From NCBI RefSeq assembly GCF_001426945.1, contig NZ_LMFS01000001.1, forward strand, positions 2,536,609 to 2,600,608: DNA of 64,000 nucleotides. The letters are read 5' to 3'. Position numbers and translations under genes: made by a program. The notes beneath the pieces were generated by a model that was given only the letters and a program-made list of their open reading frames with translations, did no database searches and was not told the DNA's origin. Source of the DNA: Pseudolabrys sp. Root1462 (GTDB taxonomy: Bacteria > Pseudomonadota > Alphaproteobacteria > Rhizobiales > Xanthobacteraceae). Positions 26,516-35,237 of the stretch are shown piece after piece (the first letter of the stretch is position 1; each line of letters opens with the position of its first letter).

Positions 26516-26830
26516 TCAGCGTAGCGGCGAAAAGTCAGTCGGCAGAAGAATCCGGTTCTCCGCCTGCTCGATGTTTTCCGAAAGCTTGGGCAGGAAGGCC
26601 TGCCAGCTCGCGTTTTCCGCAAGCAGTTGGCGCCGGCGCGTCCTGTCCTCGAAATCGGCATAAGCCCAGAGATGCGTCACCTGACTGAGCTGACCAATCT
26701 CGCTGGTAAAATAGCCGATGAGATGACCGAGGATCGGCTGCTGAATCGCCAGGCCCTCCTCACGCACCAGTTGCAGATAGCGGCCCATTCGGCCGTTGCG
26801 GATACGGTAGATGCGCTCTTCAACGATCAT
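26516..26830 (-). CDS. NIPSNAP-family protein
   Basis: 104-aa protein starting MIVEERIYRIRNGRMGRYLQ, with HLWAYADFEDRTRRR, typical of small bacterial NIPSNAP proteins (dimeric alpha/beta barrel). These often sit in operons for degradation of aromatic or terpenoid compounds; biochemical function is generally unknown. Its start overlaps the hydrolase stop as ATGA. It is the last gene of the hydrolase-monooxygenase set. Confidence 0.85.
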   Translation of the reverse strand: MIVEERIYRIRNGRMGRYLQLVREEGLAIQQPILGHLIGYFTSEIGQLSQVTHLWAYADFEDRTRRRQLLAENASWQAFLPKLSENIEQAENRILLPTDFSPLR

Positions 26831-27684
26831 GCGGATGCCCTTCGGGTGCGGTCATCGAGGAAGTCACCCATCAGTTCGGCGACCAGCGCAGGCGCTTCCA
26901 TCAGGATCGAGTGGCGAAGCCCGGACAGGATGCGCAGTTGCGAGCCACTGATGCGCTCATGCATGTAGAGTGCCATGCGCGGATTGGAGCCGGCGTCATG
27001 CTCGCCGGTGGCAATCAGCACCGGCACGCGGATCTGATCGAGCAGGCCGCCGAAATCCGTCTGCGCCAGAACACGATAGGCCGCCGCGTAGCAATCCGGA
27101 TCGTTCTCGGTGTTGCGTTGCCGCAGCCTGGCGATGATCTCCGGGTTTTTCGCCTGGAATTCCTCCGTCAACCAGCGCGACAGCGACGCATCGTAATGCG
27201 CGCCGCGGTCGCCGGCTTGCAGCGCCGCCAGGCGGACGGCGACGCGCTCGCGCTCGTCATCGGTGCGCCCGGCGACGGTGGCCAGTAAAACCAGGCGCCT
27301 CAGGCGCTCCTGGTGCGTCAGCGCCAGGCGCTGCGCGATCAGGCCGCCCAGTGAGAAGCCGGCAAGATTGAAGGTATCGAACCCCACATGATCCGCCAGC
27401 GCCAGCACATCGCCAACGAAATCGTCGATCTCGTAGCGGCCCCGCACCTTCGTTGACCGGCCGTGGCCGCGCAGATCGAACGTCAGGATACGGAAGCGAT
27501 CGGAAAGACGCTCGGCCACACCGTCCCAGGCTTCCAGATAAGAGCCGACGCCGTGAATGCAGATCAGCGGTTCGCCTTGCCCCACGACGCGGTAGTTCAA
27601 CGACACGCCCTTATTGTCCAGGCTTCCGTTCTCGGTAGCCGGCCTCGCGGTCGTGGCGCTCGGGGTCGCAGACATCATGCTCAC
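26827..27684 (-). CDS. Alpha/beta-hydrolase fold protein
   Basis: 285-aa hydrolase. Nucleophile elbow GFSLGG places Ser at residue 111, the oxyanion region is IHGVGS, the acid is likely Asp in TGEHDAGS and the base His in GLRHSILMEAP, all as in PcaD-like enol-lactone and carboxylester hydrolases. The GTG at 27684 overlaps the luciferase-like gene's stop as GTGA; ATG codons at 27678 and 27675 are alternatives. Coupled to a flavin monooxygenase, it may hydrolyse the ester, lactone or amide that enzyme makes. Confidence 0.9.
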   Translation of the reverse strand: MSMMSATPSATTARPATENGSLDNKGVSLNYRVVGQGEPLICIHGVGSYLEAWDGVAERLSDRFRILTFDLRGHGRSTKVRGRYEIDDFVGDVLALADHVGFDTFNLAGFSLGGLIAQRLALTHQERLRRLVLLATVAGRTDDERERVAVRLAALQAGDRGAHYDASLSRWLTEEFQAKNPEIIARLRQRNTENDPDCYAAAYRVLAQTDFGGLLDQIRVPVLIATGEHDAGSNPRMALYMHERISGSQLRILSGLRHSILMEAPALVAELMGDFLDDRTRRASA

Positions 27685-28769
27685 TGTCCCACGGCGGCCA
27701 GGCGCGATGGAGCCGCCATCTCGCGCTCGCGGGCGGCGAAGTGCGGCATCACCTCGTCGATGAAAAGGCGCAGCGTCTTGACCTGCAGTTCGAACGGCAG
27801 GTTGAACGACAGCCCCAATGCGAACTGGTCGACGCCGGCATCCTCATAGACCTGCAGCTTGCGGATGATCTCGTCGGGTGTACCGAACATCAGGTTGTCG
27901 TGCACAGCCTGCGGGTTGTAGTTGTCGCGGTTGGTGACGATGCCCATCGGCACGGCCTCGGGAAAGCCGTTGTTCACGCCGCCGAGATTCTGCATCAGGT
28001 TCTCGAAGTAGCGGCCGTAATCGACCGAGTGCCGCACCGCCAGTTCCCAATCCTGCTTGCGATCGTAAACACAGGTGCGCCGCTGCATCATCAGGCGTGG
28101 CCGCGGCCGCTCCGGATGATCGGCCACCGCCTTGCGGAATTTCTCGCCGAGCACGCCGACTTCGGCCGGCGGCGACGACAGCGGCGTTGACAAGATGTTG
28201 GCGCCGATGCCGACGGCCCAGTCGAAGGTGCCGGGATCGCGCGCTGCGACCCAGATCGCCGGATGCGGCTGCTGCAGCGGCTTCGGCACCGAAGTCGCCA
28301 GCGGAAATTTCCAGTAGTGGCCGTCATGGGCGTAGTCGCCGGCCCAGAGCTTCTGCACCGCAGGCACCAGCTCCTTCATGAAGGCGACGCCTTCCTGCTG
28401 CGGGATGCCGCCGGCCATGCGGTCGAATTCGTACTGATAGGCGCCGCGGGCGATGCCGAATTCAAGCCGGCCGCCGGTGAGATGATCGCAAAACGCGGCT
28501 TCCCCCGCGAGCCGGATCGGCGACCAATAGGGCGCAACGATCGTCGCGGTGCCGAGACGGATGCGATCGGTATGCTGCGCAATCCAGGTCAGCGTCTGGA
28601 ACGGGTTCGGCGAAATCGTACATTCGATCGTGTGATGCTCGGCGGTCCACAGCGTCTCGAAGCCGCCCTCATCGGCGATCTTCGCCAGGGCAAGAAAATT
28701 CTTGACGGCCTCTTGCATGGAATCCTGCGGCGAGAACCGTTCCATGGCGATCGAGACGGCGAATTTCAC
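27681..28769 (-). CDS. Luciferase-like flavin-dependent monooxygenase
   Basis: 362-aa member of the bacterial luciferase-like (LLM) TIM-barrel family that uses reduced FMN delivered by a separate reductase. Visible family segments are GFETLWTAEHH, GTATIVAPYWSPIRLAGEAA, DHLTGGRLEFGIARGAYQ and the C-terminal GTPDEIIRKLQVYEDAGVDQF. The likely partner reductase is encoded 72 nt upstream. Reactions in the family include Baeyer-Villiger oxidation, desulfonation and ring opening; which one applies cannot be told. Confidence 0.9.
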   Translation of the reverse strand: MKFAVSIAMERFSPQDSMQEAVKNFLALAKIADEGGFETLWTAEHHTIECTISPNPFQTLTWIAQHTDRIRLGTATIVAPYWSPIRLAGEAAFCDHLTGGRLEFGIARGAYQYEFDRMAGGIPQQEGVAFMKELVPAVQKLWAGDYAHDGHYWKFPLATSVPKPLQQPHPAIWVAARDPGTFDWAVGIGANILSTPLSSPPAEVGVLGEKFRKAVADHPERPRPRLMMQRRTCVYDRKQDWELAVRHSVDYGRYFENLMQNLGGVNNGFPEAVPMGIVTNRDNYNPQAVHDNLMFGTPDEIIRKLQVYEDAGVDQFALGLSFNLPFELQVKTLRLFIDEVMPHFAAREREMAAPSRLAAVGQ

Positions 28770-28841
28770 GATGCTTCTCCATTCCAGTTTCTGTCCGAGG
28801 GCATCAGCACAGGCTGTCGTGCATCTGGTCGCTCGGCTTAC

Positions 28842-29822
28842 TCAGTTGTTGGGCAGACTGGCCCAGGGTTGTGCCTCGCCGACCATGGCGAGACGGCCGC
28901 CGTCATCCGACCCCATGTAGATGCCAAAGCGCTTGTCGGCGCTTTCGCGCGCATAGCGCCGCAGCATGGAGCTGATCTCGCGCGTTGGAATGGCGTCGTA
29001 AGGCAGTTCGGCTATGGGGAAGAATTTCAATCCGGCCGGGAGCGCCACCGAAGCGGAGCCGTGCGCAAGCCGCGCGCGATAGATCAGGTAACCAGGATCG
29101 TTGTCGCTGACGTCAAACACGGAATAGAGAAAGGTGGCGTCCGGCACCAGCGTCAGCGCCTCGCCGCCGTCGAGCTTCAGTTCGGTGTCGGCGACGCGCC
29201 GCCGCGCGCTCGGCAGCGCCCAGCCGCCTTTGCCGTCCTCACGCAGCAGCAACTGCCCGTCGGCCTCGATGAGATAGCCGACGATCATGTCGTGCGACTC
29301 GAGCCAACCGGGCGGCAGCGGATCTTTCACATTGGCGTAGCGGCCGCGGCAGAAACCGAGCGGCGCGCTCGGGCTGGTGCCGAAGGCTTTGACTTCCCCG
29401 ATCAGCACGACATGGTCGCCGGCATCGACGCGGTTGTGCACCGTGCAGTCGAACCAGGTCAGGCAATTCACGAGGATCGGCGCGCCGGTGTGAACGCGGT
29501 CGTGATCGACCATGTCGAATTTGGTCGCCGACTTCGAGGCGAACAGGTTCGAGACGTCGGTCTGCGCTTCGTGCAACAGGTTGACGGCAAAAGAGTCCGA
29601 ATTGTTGAAAGCGCCGAAGCTGTGGGCGCTCTTACCGACGCAGACCAGCAGCAGCGGCGGATCGAGCGATACCGAGGTGAAGGAATTGGCGGTCATGCCG
29701 CGCGGCGCGCCGGTGGCATCGCGGGTGGTAATGACGGTGACCCCGGTGACGAAAGTGCCAAAGGCGCGGCGCAGCGCTACCGTGTCGACTGAGCTGGCCG
29801 TCTTTTCTCCAGGCGCGAGCAT
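28842..29822 (-). CDS. Flavin reductase with C-terminal Nudix-like domain
   Basis: 326-aa two-domain protein. Residues about 15-170 are an HpaC/RutF-like flavin reductase (FGTFVTGVTVITT, GMTANSFTSVSLDPPLLLVC, FAVNLL), which supplies reduced flavin. Residues about 178-320 resemble a Nudix fold (GYLIEADGQLLLREDGKGGW), but the Nudix box GX5EX7REUXEEXGU is not recognisable, so pyrophosphohydrolase activity is unlikely and a ligand-binding or assembly role is possible. Start ATG at 29822 has AAGGTAAGG upstream. It should serve the luciferase-like enzyme downstream. Confidence 0.85.
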   Translation of the reverse strand: MLAPGEKTASSVDTVALRRAFGTFVTGVTVITTRDATGAPRGMTANSFTSVSLDPPLLLVCVGKSAHSFGAFNNSDSFAVNLLHEAQTDVSNLFASKSATKFDMVDHDRVHTGAPILVNCLTWFDCTVHNRVDAGDHVVLIGEVKAFGTSPSAPLGFCRGRYANVKDPLPPGWLESHDMIVGYLIEADGQLLLREDGKGGWALPSARRRVADTELKLDGGEALTLVPDATFLYSVFDVSDNDPGYLIYRARLAHGSASVALPAGLKFFPIAELPYDAIPTREISSMLRRYARESADKRFGIYMGSDDGGRLAMVGEAQPWASLPNN

Positions 29823-29951
29823 TTCGCCTTACCTTGATCAGAGCAGGAACCGATCAGAGGTTAGGCCTGGTGCGAGGCTCTAGGCTTCCTATGAAAGACA
29901 GGACGAAGAGACCAAATCTTTCCGCTACCCATAGGAGGGTCGTGGCACGAG

Positions 29952-31766
29952 CTACCGCGATGGAGCGCTGCCGTTTTCGATAACGCCGTGCAGCCGAATA
30001 GCGAGTTCGATAGCGAAACGGTTGTCCGCGGTTTCCGGATCGATGCCGAAGAGAGCCTGAATACGCGAGAGTCGATAACGCAGTGTCGTGACGTGGAGCC
30101 CCATCGCGTCGGCGCAGGCCTGTGCCCGGCAGCCCTCGCGCACATATGCAGCGAGCGTCTCCAGATAGGGCGTGTCGTGCTCCCGGTCATGCGCGATCAC
30201 GGCGCCGATGGAGCCATCGACGAAATTGCGGACATCGGCCGACTCCGCTGCGCCGATGAGCATCGGCATTGGCCCGAAGTCGAAGGCCGACAGCACCCCA
30301 TAGCGGCCGAAAGAACGGGCGATGCGGATCATGCGCCAGCAGCGCTCCCATTCCTTGGAGTAGCTCTCGAGTTCCTCGCAGACGCCGCCGAGCACCACGA
30401 TCGGCTCGCGCTTGAAGTTGTGGCGCAACGCCTCGACCACGCGTCGCGCCAGCCGGGCCGCGCGTTCCTGCTCGCCCTGTTTCTCCTCCGGCACGAAGCA
30501 TACGAGGCCGCCGCCGACGGCGACGACGCTGGCCGGAATGTTGAGCTGCCGCGCCACCCGCGTCACCGCATGATGGCAATCGGTCCCGATATCGGCCGGC
30601 AGTCCCGGCGTGTCCGGAAAATCGACCACGATCATCCGCGCCGGCGCGCCGAGCGCCAGGCCAAGCCGGCGGCCCCGCTGGACGACGTCGTCGACATCGC
30701 GCCAGCGTCGCTCGACGATCTCGAAGAACAGCTCCGTCAAAGTCCGCGTCTCGAAACGAAAGCGTATGACACTGCGCATCATCTGAACGCTGAGGGCGAA
30801 CGTCACGCTGTCCAGCATGAGACGATGAAGATCGCTATCGGCGATCAGCGCCCCGGGGAATATCACCAGGGCGCCTACCGCCTGCCCGTCAACCTTCAGC
30901 GCCACGGCGCGGGCGGAGAGCTGCAAACGATGGTTGCCGTCGTCGAGGCGGAGGGTCTGCGCCTCCTCCCTCCCCGCGGCCAACGCGTCTCGCGCCGCCG
31001 CGGCAAGCTGCGTCCCGATCTGACCGCTGAGCGCACGCTGCCAATCGGCGTCGTCGATCTGCTGAGGCGCCGGCGACCGGCTCGCCGCGATGGTGTTGCC
31101 GGCGAAATCCACGACAGCGACGGCATCCGGCAACAGCCCGGCGAGCGTCGTTGCGAGCGCGGCGGTCGATCCGCCGGAGAGAACCTCGTGCAGCAGTGCG
31201 GTTTGGGTCTGCAGCGCGTTCTGCAACTGCTCGGCGGCCTGCCGCTGGGCCCGCAGGCGATGCTCGCGCGCAACCGCGATGCCGCCCAGATGAACAATGA
31301 TGCTCATGAAGGCGATGTCATCGTCCGAGACCTCCTTGAGGTCGCGGGAGATCACATTCAACACCATCGGTCGGCCTTCGCTGTCGACCGAACTCATCGG
31401 CAAGACCAGGACCGTACGGTAGTCGCGCTCGAACGCCTCTTTCCGATATCCAGGAAACTCGTCCGATGCGCGCGCATCGCGAATGTAAACCGGTTCGTTG
31501 CGCTGAAGCGCAATCAATGCCGGACTCGTCGCCAATTCCCAACGGTTCACCAGCGGCCGGCGCAGCAACGTCGGATCGTGCCGAACCACGACATGCGCCT
31601 CACCATGCGGCGCGTCGATGGCCATGATCGAGCCCAAAGCCCAGCCGCCGTGTTCACAGGCGGCCAGCACCAGACCCCGCAGCAGACTGTCGAGATCACC
31701 GCCAGAATCGATCTGGCTGGCAACATCGCGCAGCGAACTCAGGCGCGACATCTGATCCGGCATCAC
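29952..31766 (-). CDS. PucR/CdaR-family transcriptional regulator with GAF domain
   Basis: 604-aa regulator. About 10-170 is a GAF-like sensor, 180-300 a second variable sensor region, 350-480 the GGDEF-like CdaR domain, and 535-595 the PucR C-terminal helix-turn-helix (YLETLAAYVREGCRAQACAD, then TTLRYRLSRIQALFGID). PucR members activate catabolic genes for purines, amides and aromatics. GTG at 31766, or ATG three bases later, follows GAGGGAAAT. It is upstream of the flavin reductase on the same strand and divergent from the AA_synth gene, so it probably controls one or both. Confidence 0.9.
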   Translation of the reverse strand: MMPDQMSRLSSLRDVASQIDSGGDLDSLLRGLVLAACEHGGWALGSIMAIDAPHGEAHVVVRHDPTLLRRPLVNRWELATSPALIALQRNEPVYIRDARASDEFPGYRKEAFERDYRTVLVLPMSSVDSEGRPMVLNVISRDLKEVSDDDIAFMSIIVHLGGIAVAREHRLRAQRQAAEQLQNALQTQTALLHEVLSGGSTAALATTLAGLLPDAVAVVDFAGNTIAASRSPAPQQIDDADWQRALSGQIGTQLAAAARDALAAGREEAQTLRLDDGNHRLQLSARAVALKVDGQAVGALVIFPGALIADSDLHRLMLDSVTFALSVQMMRSVIRFRFETRTLTELFFEIVERRWRDVDDVVQRGRRLGLALGAPARMIVVDFPDTPGLPADIGTDCHHAVTRVARQLNIPASVVAVGGGLVCFVPEEKQGEQERAARLARRVVEALRHNFKREPIVVLGGVCEELESYSKEWERCWRMIRIARSFGRYGVLSAFDFGPMPMLIGAAESADVRNFVDGSIGAVIAHDREHDTPYLETLAAYVREGCRAQACADAMGLHVTTLRYRLSRIQALFGIDPETADNRFAIELAIRLHGVIENGSAPSR

Positions 31767-31904
31767 ATTTCCCTCTGGCCGCGAGCAACCTTACGCCGCC
31801 TCGTAGGTCGTTCAAACAGTTTCTTCCCCCATTCCGAGGGAAGACGAGGCCGGACGGGCGCCGCTAGCCTCGCCCCTACTCGCCAAACCACAGGTGGACA
31901 CCCC
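31767..31904. promoter_or_regulatory. Divergent region with inverted repeat between PucR and AA_synth genes
   Basis: 138 bases. TCTTCCC (31822-31828) and GGGAAGA (31838-31844) form a 7-bp inverted repeat with a 9-nt spacer, roughly 60 nt upstream of the AA_synth start. The placement suits a regulator site, perhaps for the PucR protein itself. Not tested by comparison with other loci. Confidence 0.35.
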
Positions 31905-32495
31905 ATGGACTACGGCCTGCGCAAAATCTCGACCTTCATCGAGGAGACCTTCATCGAAGGCGGCAAGTCCGCGCCAAGACCGGTGCGTTTCGTGGTGGTG
32001 GCCGCGGTGCTGCGCAACCCCTGGGCGGGCAAGGGCTTCGTCGAGGATTTGCGCCCCGAGATCCTGCGGATCGCACCGGATCTCGGGCGCGAGCTGACAC
32101 GACGGCTGGTCGGTGTCATGCCGGCCGAGCAAGTCGAAGCCTATGGCAAGGCCGCCGCGGTCGGCAGCAACGGCGAGATCGAGCACGCCTCGGCCCTCAT
32201 CCACACCCTGCGTTTCGGAAACATGTTCCGCGAGGCGGTGAAAGGCACGACCTACCTGAGCTTCGCCAACACGCGAAATGCTCCCGGCGCGCTCCTGTCG
32301 CTGCCCATGATCCACAAGTCGGAGACCGGCAAGCGCTCGCACTTCCTGACGGCGCAGTTTCAAATTCCCGACGCTCCCGGCGCCGACGAGGTGATGGTCG
32401 CCATCGGTGCCGCCGACAACAGCCGTGCGCATCCGCGGCTGGCCGACCGCTTCCAGGACATGGAGGACATGAAGAAAGAGCTCGAACACGCTTGA
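31905..32495 (+). CDS. Amino acid synthesis (AA_synth, DUF1185) family protein
   Basis: 196-aa protein with the family's ETFIEGGKSAPRPVRFVV opening, AVLRNPWAGKG, and the late HFLTAQFQIPDAPGADE. The name comes from old genetic data and the reaction is unknown; homologues often sit with flavin monooxygenases and amidases in catabolic islands. ATG at 31905 has AGGTGG upstream; the same frame is open far upstream only because it lies antisense to the PucR gene. It precedes an Lrp/AsnC regulator gene by 27 nt. Confidence 0.8.
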   Translation: MDYGLRKISTFIEETFIEGGKSAPRPVRFVVVAAVLRNPWAGKGFVEDLRPEILRIAPDLGRELTRRLVGVMPAEQVEAYGKAAAVGSNGEIEHASALIHTLRFGNMFREAVKGTTYLSFANTRNAPGALLSLPMIHKSETGKRSHFLTAQFQIPDAPGADEVMVAIGAADNSRAHPRLADRFQDMEDMKKELEHA

Positions 32496-32522
32496 GCGCT
32501 GTTGCCCGGCGAGGCAGGCACC

Positions 32523-33011
32523 ATGGCCGGACATCCGAAACTCGACCGCATCGATCTCAACATTCTCGTGCAGTTGCAACTGAACGGGGCGCAAACGAAT
32601 CTCAAGCTCGCAGAGAAGGTCGGCCTGTCGCCGAGCCCCTGCCTGCAGCGGGTCAAGCGATTGGAGAGTGCCGGCTACATTTCCGGCTACAGCGCACGCA
32701 TCAACCTCGCCAAACTCACCGACAGCGTCACGGTGTTCACCGAAGTGACTCTGGTCGACCACCGTATCGACGACTTTACCAAGTTCGAGGCGAATATCCG
32801 CGACGTCAATGAGTTGATCGAGTGCCATCTGATCAGTGGCGGCTATGATTATCTCCTGCGCTTCCTGGCGCCCAGCATCGCGCATTATCAGGAGCGCATG
32901 GAATCGCTGTTGTGCCGAAACATCGGCATCAAGACATACTTCAGCTATGTAGTGCTGAAATCGCCGATCGTGAAGAGTGCGCTGCCGCTGGGCGCGTTGT
33001 TGGCGATCTAG
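32523..33011 (+). CDS. Lrp/AsnC-family transcriptional regulator
   Basis: 162-aa regulator. N-terminal helix-turn-helix KLDRIDLNILVQLQLNGAQ and VGLSPSPCLQRVKRLESAGYI, then an RAM/AsnC ligand domain (ECHLISGGYDYLLRFLAPSI). The ATG at 32523 is preferred over a TTG at 32502 because GAGGCAGGC precedes it. It follows the AA_synth gene and is convergent with the GabD-like gene, 18 nt between stops. The family senses amino acids or related small molecules. Confidence 0.9.
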   Translation: MAGHPKLDRIDLNILVQLQLNGAQTNLKLAEKVGLSPSPCLQRVKRLESAGYISGYSARINLAKLTDSVTVFTEVTLVDHRIDDFTKFEANIRDVNELIECHLISGGYDYLLRFLAPSIAHYQERMESLLCRNIGIKTYFSYVVLKSPIVKSALPLGALLAI

Positions 33012-33029
33012 CCGAGACACGGTTCTTGT

Positions 33030-34496
33030 TCAGGCCATCCCGCCGATGTGGAACGCCTTGATCGACAGATATTCCTCGATTCCGTATTTCGAGCCTTCGC
33101 GTCCGATGCCCGATTGTTTGACGCCGCCGAATGGCGCAGCCTCGATCGAGACCGATCCCGTATTCAGCCCGACCATGCCGAATTCGAGCTTCTCGGTAAC
33201 GCGCCAGGCGCGGTTGAGATCGCTGGTGAAGAAATACGAGGCAAGGCCATAGGGCGTGGCATTGGCGATCTCGACCGCTTCGCTCTCGTCGCGGAAGCGA
33301 AACAGCGGCGCCACCGGCCCGAAGGTTTCTTCGCTCGCCAGCGCCATATCGACATTGGCACCACCGAGAACCGTCGGCGCTGCAAACAGCTCGCCCTGAG
33401 CAGCCCTGGCGCTCGCCAGCACCACCGCGCCCTTGGCGCGAGCGTCGTCGATATGGCGATCCACCTTCTCGACCGCGGCCTTGTTGATCAGCGGACCGAT
33501 GGTGACGCCGTCTTCCAGCCCGTTGCCAACGACGAGCCTGGAGACCGCTGCGGAGAGCTTGTCGGCAAAGCGATCATAGATGCCATCCTGCACCAGGACG
33601 CGGTTGGCGCAGACGCAGGTCTGGCCGCTGTTGCGGAATTTGCTCGCCATCAACCCTGCGACGGCAAGATCGACATCGGCGTCGTCGAAAATCAGAAAGG
33701 GCGCGTTGCCGCCGAGTTCAAAGCTGACGCGTTTCATCGTGCTGGCACATTGCTGCATCAACAGCTGGCCGACGCGCGTCGATCCGGTGAAGGACAGCTT
33801 GCGCACGCCGATATTCGACGTCAGTTCGCCGCCAATCTCCTGCGGCATCCCGGTCAGCACGCTGACGACGCCTTTCGGAAGGCCGGCACGCTCGGCGAGC
33901 ACCGCGAGCGCCAAGGCCGAATAGGGCGTCAACTCCGATGGCTTGATGATGATGGGGCATCCGGCGGCAAGCGCCGGCCCTGCCTTTCGCGTGATCATCG
34001 CCGCTGGGAAATTCCACGGCGTGATCGCGGCGGCAACGCCGACAGGTTCCTTGAGGACGATGATACGGCGGTCGCCGGTCGGCGCCGGAATGGTGTCGCC
34101 GTACACCCGGCAGGATTCCTCCGCGAACCATTTCAGAAAGCCGGCCGCGTAGCGCACCTCGCCGCGCGCTTCGGCCAGCGGCTTGCCCTGCTCGATCGTC
34201 ATGATCGTCGCCAGGTCCTCGATGTTGGCCAGCATCAAATCGTGCCAGGTCGCGACCAGTCGGCCACGTTCGACATTGGGCAAAGCACGCCAACCGGCGA
34301 AGGCTCTTTCGGCGGTCTGAATGGCGGCCTGTGTTTCGGCACGCCCCATCGCCGGCACCGTGCCGATCGCCTCCCCCGTCGCCGGATCGACGACCGCCAG
34401 TGTGGCGCCGGTGGCGGCCCCGCACCATTCCCCGCCGACAAAGCCCTGCTCTCGAAACAGCGACGGGTCGCTCAGACGCGCGGCAATGCTCATCAT
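33030..34496 (-). CDS. gabD: NAD(P)-dependent succinate-semialdehyde dehydrogenase (GabD-like)
   Basis: 488-aa aldehyde dehydrogenase. FELGGNAPF gives the catalytic Glu and NSGQTCVCANRVLVQ the Cys with the adjacent second Cys of the GabD redox switch. The opening FREQGFVGGEW and the closing GREGSKYGIEEYLSIK follow GabD closely. With the GabT-like aminotransferase it would complete the GABA shunt (GABA to succinate), although the genes are 10 kb apart. Divergent from the GlcG/HbpS gene. Homologues such as glutarate-semialdehyde dehydrogenase cannot be excluded. Confidence 0.88.
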   Translation of the reverse strand: MMSIAARLSDPSLFREQGFVGGEWCGAATGATLAVVDPATGEAIGTVPAMGRAETQAAIQTAERAFAGWRALPNVERGRLVATWHDLMLANIEDLATIMTIEQGKPLAEARGEVRYAAGFLKWFAEESCRVYGDTIPAPTGDRRIIVLKEPVGVAAAITPWNFPAAMITRKAGPALAAGCPIIIKPSELTPYSALALAVLAERAGLPKGVVSVLTGMPQEIGGELTSNIGVRKLSFTGSTRVGQLLMQQCASTMKRVSFELGGNAPFLIFDDADVDLAVAGLMASKFRNSGQTCVCANRVLVQDGIYDRFADKLSAAVSRLVVGNGLEDGVTIGPLINKAAVEKVDRHIDDARAKGAVVLASARAAQGELFAAPTVLGGANVDMALASEETFGPVAPLFRFRDESEAVEIANATPYGLASYFFTSDLNRAWRVTEKLEFGMVGLNTGSVSIEAAPFGGVKQSGIGREGSKYGIEEYLSIKAFHIGGMA

Positions 34497-34766
34497 GTCC
34501 TCCAGGGCGGAACGGCATGATGTCGCGAAGCGGCCGCAGCGGATGTTGACGCAGGCCCGCCGGCGTCACTTTCTGCTGAGTTCGCGGCTGTGCGAGCACG
34601 TTATGCTTTCCCGACCGCAGGCCGATGCGCTCAGTCCAACCGGTGCCTTGCAGCGACCGCATTGACCGCGCTGGAGCAATCCGGCATGTCGCTGATATTA
34701 CGCAGGCGGCCGGCGCAGTCCCGCGACCGAGCCGCGCAACGACGACTAGAAGACCGGGCCCGGAAC
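34497..34766. other. Divergent intergenic region, no structure recognised
   Basis: 270 bases between the divergent GabD-like and GlcG/HbpS genes. It must hold both promoters, but I could not pick convincing promoter elements, operators or a small gene. Confidence 0.4.
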
Positions 34767-35189
34767 ATGACGACCACACGGCAGGCGATCAAACTCACCG
34801 ACCAAGGCGCACGCATCCTGCTCGATGCGGCGATCGAACACGCGCACAACATGGGCGTGCCGCAATGTATCGCCATCGTCGACGAAGGCTGCAACCTCGT
34901 GGCCTTCTTCCGCATGACCGGATCGCGCGTGCTCAGCATTCAGTCGGCGCAGCGCAAGGCCATGACCGCGGCTTCGACCGGCAAGCCGACCGGCGGGCTG
35001 GACCCTTCGATCGACCTCAAGCTGGCGCTGGCGACCAACGGCGACATGGTCAATATCAAGGGCGGTGCGCCGATCGTCGTTGACGGTCAGGTTATCGGCG
35101 GCATCGGCGTCGGGTCCGGCACGGGCGAACAGGATCTTGAAGTCGCCAACGCCGCCTTGGCCCGCTTCATGAGCGCGCAGCGGTCCTGA
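34767..35189 (+). CDS. GlcG/HbpS-family protein
   Basis: 140-aa single-domain protein of the heme-degrading/GlcG/HbpS family (PF03928). Hallmarks are GVPQCIAIVDEGCNLVAFFR, QSAQRKAMTAA and the glycine-rich GAPIVVDGQVIGGIGVGSG. Members occur with glycolate, propanediol and aromatic catabolic genes, and their role is poorly defined. ATG at 34767 begins the domain; upstream codons are arginine-rich and unconvincing. It is convergent with the flavoprotein gene. Confidence 0.88.
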   Translation: MTTTRQAIKLTDQGARILLDAAIEHAHNMGVPQCIAIVDEGCNLVAFFRMTGSRVLSIQSAQRKAMTAASTGKPTGGLDPSIDLKLALATNGDMVNIKGGAPIVVDGQVIGGIGVGSGTGEQDLEVANAALARFMSAQRS

Positions 35190-35237
35190 TCCCCGCGCGG
35201 CGCGACATCGCGTCGCCCAGAAGATGATGGCTTTTGG

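Noticed and set aside
26516-29822. Direct assignment as a rut pyrimidine-degradation operon
   Set aside because: Lacks RutB with Cys, RutC and RutE, and the monooxygenase does not resemble RutA beyond the shared LLM fold.
29988-31904. Plus-strand frame upstream of the AA_synth gene, open for about 640 codons
   Set aside because: Lies opposite the PucR gene and has shadow-frame composition; the real gene starts at 31905 with its own ribosome site.
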